Positions 36,858-44,786 of a stretch of DNA of 64,000 bases are shown piece after piece. Position numbers and translations under genes: made by a program. Source of the stretch: an archaeon (lineage in GTDB: Archaea > Asgardarchaeota > Thorarchaeia > Thorarchaeales > Thorarchaeaceae); NCBI GenBank assembly GCA_024275415.1, contig JAJRZD010000017.1, forward strand, positions 43,058 through 107,057. The letters run 5' to 3'. The notes below the pieces were generated by a model. That model did not search any database and was not told the origin of the DNA. It was given only the letters and a program-made list of their open reading frames with translations. How positions within the stretch are numbered: position 1 is the first letter of the stretch; the number at the start of each line of letters is the position of its first letter.

Positions 36858-38693
36858 GTGACGACTTATGAGAGGGCTGATTCATTACTCAGGCACAGGA
36901 CTCCATGGCTGTCAGAAGTAGGCACATTAGTCATCGATGAGATCCAGAGCCTGGGTCTTCCGGGTCGTGGCGCACGCCTTGAGAGTACTATCATCCGCTT
37001 TAAGAAAATCGTAGAGAACCTTCAGATAGTCGGCCTGTCCGCCACAGTCGGGATGCCTGAGCTGTTGGCTGAATGGTTGGAATGCGAACTCGTCGAATCG
37101 AATGAACGAAAAGTCCCTCTTCTAGTTGCTGTTGCAACACGACCAAACCGTGATGAAGCTGTCCGCACATATACAATGAAGACTATCCAGACCAATGGAC
37201 AGGTGATCATTTTCCACCGGACACGGAAAGAAGCCGAGGCGGAAACAAAACGATTGATGCCTCATGTTTCAAGGCATCTGACAGAAGAAGAGCGGGCACT
37301 CTTGCAATCCACGCTCGGGTCGATAGAGTACTTTGATGCATATCTTCCAGAAGGACTGAGTTCGGCTATGCTGAATGGTGTTGCCTATCACAATGCCAGC
37401 TTGAATGGAGGTGCCAGAAGGATGGTGGAGCGCTTGTTCAGGAAAGGACTTATCCGTGTCATTTGCGCCACAAGCACATTATCTACAGGAATGGATCTTC
37501 CTGCAAGAACCGTCATCATTGCTTCGTGCAGGTCTCCTGCAAACTACAATGAGCTGTTGCCTGCAAATCGAGTACATCAAATGTTGGGACGAGCGGGCAG
37601 ACCTGGGATGGACAGGAAAGGTTACGGTTTTGTGATTGCCCAGAGCAAGGGACAGGCAGAGGAAATCAAGCGCAGGTACTTCATAGAAAGTACTGACGAC
37701 CTAGGAGCCACTGTGCTCCTCCCAAAATATGATCCAGTGAACAGTGTTCTTGGAGATTCCAAGGTGTTAACAGAGCAGCTGCTTGTCGCGTTGGATATGT
37801 TGCGGGAGGGCTCAATTGAGGACGTTGAGGACTTCCTGCTGGCACCGTCACTGCTGACATTCCGTTCAGTTAGACAGTCGCAGCCGACCATGCGACTCTT
37901 CATACTAGGTGAGATTACGGCAGAGGCCGTCATTGAACGGCATGGTTTCATGGATACGGTTCGTGCAGGACGAGGTGATGTTCTGGGAACTGTAGATTTG
38001 AGAGAGAAGACTGAGCACATCATAGGCGGACTGGTGACTGAAACTGGTGGGGCTAGCTATACCTGCCGGTTCAGTACTAGAGTCACTCAGTCAGGAACAA
38101 TGGAGGGTCCTCAATGCTCTTGTGGGAAACCTCTCGATGCCAGTGGTGTTCTCTGTCAGCATCTTGTCACATTAGGGTTACAAGCTATACAGCAGGAGCC
38201 CGAGAGGGCTGACTTTATCATCCCACTTGCATTGGACGAGATCAGCCCCCTCAGGGTGTTGGTACGACTCGGTCTTGTTGAAGGGGGAGAATCCAGCGGA
38301 ACCTATCGACCGACGCCGTTGGGATTGCTTGTATCACGATTATACTTGAGGATCGATACGGCCCGCGAGATGCTAGCAATGATGCCGTTGATTGAGGAAC
38401 CGCAATCCTTTGTCCGGTTCTTGCTGCATCTGATCGAGATTGATACAGGCACAAACCTGGAACAACCACACGAACGTCTTCTTACACTTGCGGCTTCGAC
38501 CACGATGCCCTTTGATCAACTATCCGAATACAGTGGTATCCCAACCGGCGATATCTACACATTCCTTCAACATGCGCGATGGCTGAGCTATGCAGTCATG
38601 GCAATTGCAAAGAAAGGTAATCTGCTTGAACTGAGCGACATGGCACAAAGACTCTACGAGGAGGTTGACGCTCGTTTTACAGGAGGAACTTGA
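36858..38693 (+). CDS. Ski2-like helicase with SWIM zinc finger, C-terminal part
   Basis: 611 residues from GTG 36858, in the same phase as the upstream ORF; the unsplit product would be 725 residues. Visible are motif Ib TTYERADSLLRH, DEIQ box (VIDEIQSLG), motif III GLSATVG, motif V CATSTLSTGMDLPA and motif VI HQMLGRAGRPG, then winged-helix and ratchet regions as in Hel308. Within the C-terminal part sits a SWIM finger, C-x-C...C-x-H (PQCSCGKPL...LCQH, nucleotides about 38110-38165), which is unusual for this family. Hel308 unwinds forked DNA 3' to 5'. Without Walker A this fragment alone would be inactive. Confidence 0.85.
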   Translation: MTTYERADSLLRHRTPWLSEVGTLVIDEIQSLGLPGRGARLESTIIRFKKIVENLQIVGLSATVGMPELLAEWLECELVESNERKVPLLVAVATRPNRDEAVRTYTMKTIQTNGQVIIFHRTRKEAEAETKRLMPHVSRHLTEEERALLQSTLGSIEYFDAYLPEGLSSAMLNGVAYHNASLNGGARRMVERLFRKGLIRVICATSTLSTGMDLPARTVIIASCRSPANYNELLPANRVHQMLGRAGRPGMDRKGYGFVIAQSKGQAEEIKRRYFIESTDDLGATVLLPKYDPVNSVLGDSKVLTEQLLVALDMLREGSIEDVEDFLLAPSLLTFRSVRQSQPTMRLFILGEITAEAVIERHGFMDTVRAGRGDVLGTVDLREKTEHIIGGLVTETGGASYTCRFSTRVTQSGTMEGPQCSCGKPLDASGVLCQHLVTLGLQAIQQEPERADFIIPLALDEISPLRVLVRLGLVEGGESSGTYRPTPLGLLVSRLYLRIDTAREMLAMMPLIEEPQSFVRFLLHLIEIDTGTNLEQPHERLLTLAASTTMPFDQLSEYSGIPTGDIYTFLQHARWLSYAVMAIAKKGNLLELSDMAQRLYEEVDARFTGGT

Positions 38694-38694
38694 A

Positions 38695-40395
38695 TTGACA
38701 ACATCAGACGAAACAGAGGTTATTGCAAAGGAGGCTACGGCCGAGGACGAAAAGGAAGCGCCAACAAACATGATTGTAGGGCTTCTCGAACGAACAGGAC
38801 ACAAGACCCACATCTATTCGAACGGTATCATTGCAGCCCTTCGACTGGAGGGCATTGAGGGAACGAGAGGGGTTCATGTGGACATCGTGTTCATCGTGGA
38901 CTGGGATTTAGGAGCGTTCACTGGAACCAAGATGGGTACTCAGGCTGTGCTCCTTGAGATTGTCAATAGAAGCACAGACTCGATTCTCAGGGACTTCGGC
39001 TACGGGGATAGGTATTGTACAATATCAAAACGCACGCTAAAAGGCAATGTTTGTATTGACACCCTGTGTCCAGATCTCGGAAAACAGGGAAGTGTTATCC
39101 ATGCCACTCGCACAGTTTACGTGGTCTACGAGGAGCGAAGACCAGGGATGGATTTGTCGTGGTTGACTGAGGAAGCCCGTATCCTTCCAAAGGAGGATTT
39201 CATCGTAGCACGTGAGAGCGATATACGAAGCCACAGACCTGAAGTCCAACGTCGGGTCGCTGAGGAGAAATGGACCTTCCTCAGCCGCGGGCTGGTGTTC
39301 CTCTATGGGATGGCTTTTGCATCGGTTTTTACGATATCGAGTTTGGTCGGTCTTCTTGTGGCGTTCATCAACGCGAATGGTATAATGATCCCATTGGCTG
39401 GATTAGTGGTTGGTGCCGTCCTCTCACTCGGCACCGCTTATCTATCGATAACCCATATCTCCCAGTTCAATAGAGATCTGGAATCGGAGAGGCAATCGCT
39501 TTCCAAAATCGGGGATACTGCAAGAGTCGAGGCCAGTGCCAGCACCAGCAAGGACACGTTAGACCTGCTAAGAGACCTGTCCTTTGTGGTTTCGCCACTC
39601 ATGGCTGAAGTCGGAGGGGCAATCCGTATTGGCGATACCGAGGGGGCCGCTGAAACAGCGAACCTCATCATTGATGAAGTAGTCCGGCTCTCACCTCATT
39701 CAGTGAAGATGGGGGATGAAGGCATCTCCAAGTTCATCGGTATGTTCACGTCGCAGGATCCCGAGTGCGATGTGGGTGAGCTCTCTCTCTGTTATTCTTC
39801 ACTCACTGGGCACATCACTAATCCGCTAAGCGAGGAAGATGTCCTGCGCAATTGTACCGTGCTGCTCAATTCATTGCATAGGATCGGAGGAGTCCGCACC
39901 GAGGTGAAAGAAACTGTTGACAATATGATGAATGAACGCTCGATGAAAGCAGCATTAGCAGAGATTCGCAAAGAGATGGATGTGCCGGTACAAGAGGAGC
40001 CCTCTCAGGAAGACCTCCCTGTTGGTGCCGATGATGCAGACATCAACTTGTTGAAAGAGATGGACAAGGAGGCTGAGGAGATTACCCCTGACGAGCCCTC
40101 AGAAGTGGTCGAGACCGCCAAAGATGCTTTAGACACAGCACATCCCGAAACAAAGGATCATCCCCATTCAGAGGAGGACGATACAGCAGCCAGTGACCAA
40201 CCGGACTCTGGGGAGGTGATTGACTTCGTAGAAGTGGAGGCAGTGACAGTGGAAACGATTGAGGTCACTCCTTCCGTGGAAATCACAGCAGCCGATGTCA
40301 TAGACCAATCCAAGAAAGAAGCAGTAATGTATGCAAACTCAGGACGTGACAACTCTCGTCCTGAACGGAGGAGGAAGGCAAAGAGTGCAGCATGA
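38695..40395 (+). CDS. Membrane protein with helical domain and acidic tail
   Basis: 566 residues from TTG 38695, seven bases after AGGAGGA. An N-terminal soluble domain (about 25-190) is followed by two transmembrane helices (about 208-260), a coiled-coil-prone segment, a helical domain (about 280-400) and a very acidic, Glu/Thr/Val-rich tail ending in a basic patch. Not recognised. The tail may bind a basic partner. It overlaps the following RecA-like gene by 11 bases. Confidence 0.6.
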   Translation: MTTSDETEVIAKEATAEDEKEAPTNMIVGLLERTGHKTHIYSNGIIAALRLEGIEGTRGVHVDIVFIVDWDLGAFTGTKMGTQAVLLEIVNRSTDSILRDFGYGDRYCTISKRTLKGNVCIDTLCPDLGKQGSVIHATRTVYVVYEERRPGMDLSWLTEEARILPKEDFIVARESDIRSHRPEVQRRVAEEKWTFLSRGLVFLYGMAFASVFTISSLVGLLVAFINANGIMIPLAGLVVGAVLSLGTAYLSITHISQFNRDLESERQSLSKIGDTARVEASASTSKDTLDLLRDLSFVVSPLMAEVGGAIRIGDTEGAAETANLIIDEVVRLSPHSVKMGDEGISKFIGMFTSQDPECDVGELSLCYSSLTGHITNPLSEEDVLRNCTVLLNSLHRIGGVRTEVKETVDNMMNERSMKAALAEIRKEMDVPVQEEPSQEDLPVGADDADINLLKEMDKEAEEITPDEPSEVVETAKDALDTAHPETKDHPHSEEDDTAASDQPDSGEVIDFVEVEAVTVETIEVTPSVEITAADVIDQSKKEAVMYANSGRDNSRPERRRKAKSAA

Positions 40396-41071
40396 TCACA
40401 TCGAGCATCTGATCAACGACGGTGGGATTATCCATCTCTCTGGAGAGCCCTTCTCGGGAAAGACTCGACTAGGGATACACTTTGCAGCAAAGGCATCTCA
40501 GTCCGGACATGTGATATGGCTGTGCGCAGACGGAAAGACCTCATTCGTCGAGGACTTGCGAAAGAACATCACAGCGAGTCAGGGAGTGGTATCTAATTTG
40601 GAATTGATCTTTCCGAATGGACATGAAGAAATCTACGAGTCTCTTATGACGATCCATAGTTTCCTTAAGGATGATACAATTCTGGTCGTCATTGACCCCA
40701 TCACCCGAGCTATTGACCTTGGCAGAAGATATGACGATGAGATGTGGGGACGAGAATTGTTCGAAGACGTTCTTCCAAGCCTTGTCGGGCTGGCCATGGG
40801 GAATGAACTATGCATCGTGTTCACAAGTGAAGTACGTATGGGTGAAGGGGGTGCTACCCGTCCTGTGTTTCACAAGAAGCTCACACAGTGGGCTGATGTA
40901 GAGATACACGCAGAACGTGCCATGACGATGACCTATTCTCACCTTACTCTCAGAAGGTGTAATAGTGAACCAGCAGATTTTGGCATCATGCGCATCAAGA
41001 ATGGACTTGTCACTATTGATGTAAGTGGTCAGGAGGTGCAGGATTGTTCGGAAAGCTCGTGTTCCGTCTAG
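40385..41071 (+). CDS. RecA/KaiC-superfamily ATPase
   Basis: 228 residues from GTG 40385 (GGAGGAGG at 40368-40375). The RecA fold starts at once: Walker A GEPFSGKT (20-27), strand HVIWLCADGK, and Walker B ILVVIDPITRAI. No helix-hairpin-helix domain, so it resembles RadB- or KaiC-like single-domain ATPases. It is the only short RecA-family protein here with an intact P-loop, and may pair with the P-loop-less homologue at 41966. Confidence 0.75.
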   Translation: MQHDHIEHLINDGGIIHLSGEPFSGKTRLGIHFAAKASQSGHVIWLCADGKTSFVEDLRKNITASQGVVSNLELIFPNGHEEIYESLMTIHSFLKDDTILVVIDPITRAIDLGRRYDDEMWGRELFEDVLPSLVGLAMGNELCIVFTSEVRMGEGGATRPVFHKKLTQWADVEIHAERAMTMTYSHLTLRRCNSEPADFGIMRIKNGLVTIDVSGQEVQDCSESSCSV

Positions 41072-41979
41072 CCAAGTGGGGTGTGATAGGCGCGTTCGCG
41101 TTGATAGCGGGCGTCTATTTCATTTCGTCCGTGTCAGGCATAGTCGTCCAGACTAGGACTGGCAACTTGCTACCGTTCGTGAGCCTTGCGGTGGCTGCAT
41201 CACTACTTGTATGGGTGTCGGAGAACAAAGAGATAGAATGGAAGATTGGCGCGCTCATCCTGAAGGTACTCTCAGGATTCTCGGCAGTGTTCTTCCTCCT
41301 CACACTCTTCCTCTTCTTCGCCCCGAACATCATCTTAGGAATCGTTGCTGCACTAGGCGGGCTCTTTTATCTTGCAATGCTTTCGAACCCAAAGTCCTTT
41401 TCTAGAATGATGGACTCGTCCTATGCCTTCTCTGGTGGGCTTGGCCCCATTACCCCTATCAACTATGAGCGTGCAGTCCATGCATTCAAGCAGCATGTAC
41501 AGGCGTATATGATAACACCTGCACAGACAGACACTATCATCACCCATCTCAAGGACCGCCCCCAGCTCCCAATCGCTATCACGCGCTTCGAAGAAACAGA
41601 TATCCTGTATATCCAAGAGAAGTCCGAGGTGACCACCCGGATCCTCTCTCTGCTAGAACTCGCTGCTGTCTCACCAGCGCCACCGTTCCTCACACATATA
41701 GTCGTGGCACTTCCACTGATCGAGAATGAGAACGGGTTTGCTCTCTCGGAATACCGGATTGTGGACGACCAAACAGTCGTCGAGAGGTTGCTGACAAATC
41801 TTCCACTTCGAACCACTGTCATCCCGCACCAGAACGGGCCCCGACTCATTATCCCTGAAGAGCATATCATCGGGATGGACGCCAAGACGATTCCACGTAG
41901 TCACCTCTTCAGGGCAGTAGTGATGAAAAATATCAGGGGATTGGAACCCTCCATGGAGGTCGTGCATGTTGCCGATTGA
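41044..41979 (+). CDS. Four-helix membrane protein with soluble domain
   Basis: 311 residues from TTG 41044 (AGGAGG 41031-41036). Four hydrophobic segments in the first 130 residues are followed by a cytosolic alpha/beta domain. Not recognised. It overlaps both RecA-like neighbours, which suggests that it tethers them to the membrane (inference). Confidence 0.6.
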   Translation: MFGKLVFRLAKWGVIGAFALIAGVYFISSVSGIVVQTRTGNLLPFVSLAVAASLLVWVSENKEIEWKIGALILKVLSGFSAVFFLLTLFLFFAPNIILGIVAALGGLFYLAMLSNPKSFSRMMDSSYAFSGGLGPITPINYERAVHAFKQHVQAYMITPAQTDTIITHLKDRPQLPIAITRFEETDILYIQEKSEVTTRILSLLELAAVSPAPPFLTHIVVALPLIENENGFALSEYRIVDDQTVVERLLTNLPLRTTVIPHQNGPRLIIPEEHIIGMDAKTIPRSHLFRAVVMKNIRGLEPSMEVVHVAD

Positions 41980-42703
41980 GGGTGTGTCACTGGATGAGAT
42001 CGAGGTCTGCTTGCAACCTGTCGTACGCCTGCTTCCAAGGAGGCTCGACAGGACGCTTGGGGCATTGCTGTTGCCCAGACAGATATCGGTACTTCATGGT
42101 GCCGAACGGGCTCCTCTGAGTATTATTGCTCACGGAGTCACTGTGTCCAGTCTTCGTCAGAAAAAGGACGCTCGTGTTGTGTTCCTTGACAGTGGTAGCA
42201 ACTACAAACCTAGAACCATCAGGAACCTGTGTAAGATGATGGGCATTTCAGGGGACGATATCAAGCGGATCGTTGTGGGAAAAGTACTTGACCTTTACAA
42301 CCTTGAGCGGATGGTCGCGCAAGTCAAAGGTATGCATGACGTTACAGTGGTCATTCTTGACAATCTGACCTCCACCCTTAACAAATCATTTCCTCCCGGA
42401 AGCAAAGGACGACAGAGGCAGTTATTCCAGACCCTAGAAGATTTCAGGGATCTAGTGAACGAGATCGGATGTCACTTGCTCATCACTGACCATTCTTCTG
42501 TTGACTGGAACTCTGGTGCTAGAACTCCCGTCGGAGGAAATGTATTAGCCCATGCTGTCGACACTCTGGTGTCTGTGACCGTCATCGATTCACATGAACA
42601 TCTGGTTTCGCTCCTTGTGGAACAGACCCCGGTCACACCGATGCCAGCAGGATGTGTGCTGGTCGTAACAGTGGATGGGATACGCACAATAAAGGGGGCC
42701 TGA
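41966..42703 (+). CDS. RadA-like paralogue lacking the Walker A lysine
   Basis: 245 residues from ATG 41966. The RecA core is recognisable by Walker B VVILDNLTSTL, the TDHSS region and TPVGGNVLAHAVDTLVSV, which matches the RadA loop-2 motif PxGGNxLAH. At the P-loop position the sequence is LHGAERAPLSIIAHG, with no GK[ST]. It therefore probably does not hydrolyse ATP and may act as a regulatory subunit, as non-catalytic Rad51 paralogues do. Confidence 0.7.
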   Translation: MLPIEGVSLDEIEVCLQPVVRLLPRRLDRTLGALLLPRQISVLHGAERAPLSIIAHGVTVSSLRQKKDARVVFLDSGSNYKPRTIRNLCKMMGISGDDIKRIVVGKVLDLYNLERMVAQVKGMHDVTVVILDNLTSTLNKSFPPGSKGRQRQLFQTLEDFRDLVNEIGCHLLITDHSSVDWNSGARTPVGGNVLAHAVDTLVSVTVIDSHEHLVSLLVEQTPVTPMPAGCVLVVTVDGIRTIKGA

Positions 42704-42711
42704 GAACAGAC

Positions 42712-43707
42712 ATGGGCGTGCGCAAATGGGACTTCATCCAGTGGGAACTTGCAGACCTTGACGAGATACGACCACGGGTAATGGCAATTGATACCCCGAA
42801 CTACATCACTCGACTGACACAATCGTATGTATATCATCAGAAACGGAGGGATGCAGAACGGATTCCCACGCAACATGTCTGGGCTGTCCTCGGGATAATA
42901 AGACAGGCACTACGACATGGCTTCACTCCGGTATTCGTCTTTGATGGGCCACCAGAAGCCTTGAAACGCCCTCCCAATCCTGAGCTGGTTTCGTCAGCGA
43001 CGGAGCTGTACAGGAAGTTTCGTGAACATAATGACATCTACAACTCGCGATTGGCAGAAGCACTCAACGATAGCAAGGCTATGCAATGGTATTTTGCAGT
43101 CAACCACTTGAAGGATCTGTTCAAGGCCATTGGCATCCCTTCATTCACCGCACCAAGTGAGGCAGAGATGGCAGCTGCGGTTATGGTAAGTGATGCAACT
43201 GCCGGCACTGTTGTCACGAATGACATCGATGCACTCCTTTTCGGGGCACCCCATGTGACCAGGGCAGTCAAGTTCGCTAAAAAACAGATCGAGAGGGTAT
43301 ACCTGAATGATGTGGCGGCAGGGCTCAAGACAGACCTAACTCGTCTCAGAGACCTTGCAATCCTATGTGGGTGTGACTTCTATCCGAGTGGCATCAAGGG
43401 CATCGGCCCCCGCAAGGGACTGGCTCTCCTCAATCAACACGGAAACCTAGAGAGAGTCCTAAAGGCAAGGGGACTCCCCCCAAATGAACGGGCAACAATC
43501 CTCGATGCTAGGGCAGTCTTCGACGAACCTATGTTCCTCCAGTTAGATGGAATCCCCTCCTCGATAAACCCCCCCTTAGTGTCCCGAGTCAGCGAACTGT
43601 TACGCCCCGTCATGGGGAAGGAACGTGCAAAGAAAACTACAGAAGAACTGGTCAAACTCTGGAAAGAGTTCGGTCGAGAGCAAGTCACATTGGAGAGGTG
43701 GACATAG
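42712..43707 (+). CDS. FEN1/XPG-family structure-specific nuclease
   Basis: 331 residues from ATG 42712, which yields the typical MGV start. Acidic residues for two-metal catalysis are visible in order: AID (27), VFDGPPEALKRP (about 80), APSEAEMAAA, TNDIDALLFGAP, and the helix-hairpin-helix GCDFYPSGIKGIGPRKGLALL. The enzyme should cut 5' flaps or bubbles. Compared with standard archaeal FEN1 the helical-arch region differs and there is no clear C-terminal PCNA-binding box, so it is probably a paralogue dedicated to this cluster. Confidence 0.85.
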   Translation: MGVRKWDFIQWELADLDEIRPRVMAIDTPNYITRLTQSYVYHQKRRDAERIPTQHVWAVLGIIRQALRHGFTPVFVFDGPPEALKRPPNPELVSSATELYRKFREHNDIYNSRLAEALNDSKAMQWYFAVNHLKDLFKAIGIPSFTAPSEAEMAAAVMVSDATAGTVVTNDIDALLFGAPHVTRAVKFAKKQIERVYLNDVAAGLKTDLTRLRDLAILCGCDFYPSGIKGIGPRKGLALLNQHGNLERVLKARGLPPNERATILDARAVFDEPMFLQLDGIPSSINPPLVSRVSELLRPVMGKERAKKTTEELVKLWKEFGREQVTLERWT

Positions 43708-43904
43708 TGGACAGGCGTATGGTTCTCCCCGAAGATGCATTGAACTCTCCTATTATCGAGTCTGTGTCAAGTCCTTGTGTCGCCTGCATACACTATACCT
43801 ACTTTGGTTGTACTCTTGGACACCCTTGCGCTAGAAAGGTCGTATGGAACGCAATCCAGAGGAGGATCGATTCAAATGAAAAAGAACAAGACCGAACTAT
43901 TTGA
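43707..43904 (+). CDS. Small Cys-rich protein
   Basis: 65 residues from GTG 43707, overlapping the previous stop. CVAC...C...C (residues about 23-40) could hold a zinc ion or an Fe-S cluster. Unknown role. Confidence 0.5.
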   Translation: MDRRMVLPEDALNSPIIESVSSPCVACIHYTYFGCTLGHPCARKVVWNAIQRRIDSNEKEQDRTI

Positions 43905-44022
43905 TATCAGGCAAGAATATGGGACAGTGCTGAGAAAGCATATGCATAGTTCAGGCACTATCACCCAAAACACCCGGACGGTGAGAGTGGCATCTAGCAT
44001 GAGGGTGGAGGTGGACGAATGA
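43876..44022 (+). CDS. Very small protein between nuclease genes
   Basis: 48 residues from ATG 43876 with GGAGGA at 43861-43866; stop overlaps the XPF-like gene's ATG (ATGA). Basic N-terminus, no motif. Reality rests on ribosome site and coupling. Confidence 0.45.
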   Translation: MKKNKTELFDIRQEYGTVLRKHMHSSGTITQNTRTVRVASSMRVEVDE

Positions 44023-44762
44023 GTATCGCAGACGACATCATCATCAATGACTTGGAGCTTGAGATGATCATCAGGGACTGTCCTCAGAACAGGATCATTT
44101 ACGATTCACGAGAGAGCTCAGACTACATCACAAAGCTTCAGGCAATCCTTGTCAACGAGGGGCTTGAGTGGGAGCGGATAATGCTGCCTATTGGGGACTA
44201 TATAGTCAATGGGACAGTGATTGAGCGGAAGACCCCAGAGGATTTTTTGAACTCGATTTATCCTGTTCCGCGTCTGAATAACCAGTTGGTTCATATGTCA
44301 AGGAATTGTGCAGAGTCCGTCATTGCTATCATCGGTAATCCCTGGGCCGCCACTGGACAAGATCCAGTACGAGAAGCCATCGTTTCATCCGCGCTCGCGA
44401 GTATCTGGAAACGGAGGGCCGCTGATGGTGTTAGAGGGATTGTCATCCCCCAAGTGTTCTTGCCTCCTGATGCCGACAGGAGGTTCGCACTTTGGCTGAA
44501 AGCGCTCAGTAGGAAGGAGCCGGTCAGAGAGCTCAAGTTGAGCAGAGGTGCGACAAGTGGTGGAAACCAGTTAGTGCGGACTGTGTCAACTGTGCCCGGA
44601 TGGGGTGTTGAGCTGTCCCGAAGAGCATTGGAAGCGTTCGGTACACTCAAGATGCTGATTGACGCGTCTCCCTCGGATTTGAGCGAGCGTATTGATAATG
44701 TTGGATCAGCCAAGGCTAAGATATTCCATGAATTCTTCAGAAGGCCTTACAATAATAGTTAA
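44019..44762 (+). CDS. XPF/ERCC4-type nuclease
   Basis: 247 residues from ATG 44019. The ERCC4 signature is complete: YDSRE (Asp29), IGDY (Asp60), then VIERKTPEDF (Glu69-Arg70-Lys71). A C-terminal pair of helix-hairpin-helix motifs follows (STVPGWGVELSRRAL and IDNVGSAKAKIFHEF). Crenarchaeal-type short XPF works as a dimer with PCNA and cuts 3' flaps and branched DNA; here it lacks the helicase half of euryarchaeal Hef. It closes the + strand run; the next gene is on the other strand. Confidence 0.9.
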   Translation: MSIADDIIINDLELEMIIRDCPQNRIIYDSRESSDYITKLQAILVNEGLEWERIMLPIGDYIVNGTVIERKTPEDFLNSIYPVPRLNNQLVHMSRNCAESVIAIIGNPWAATGQDPVREAIVSSALASIWKRRAADGVRGIVIPQVFLPPDADRRFALWLKALSRKEPVRELKLSRGATSGGNQLVRTVSTVPGWGVELSRRALEAFGTLKMLIDASPSDLSERIDNVGSAKAKIFHEFFRRPYNNS

Positions 44763-44786
44763 CGTGTGACCAACACCTTGCATACA

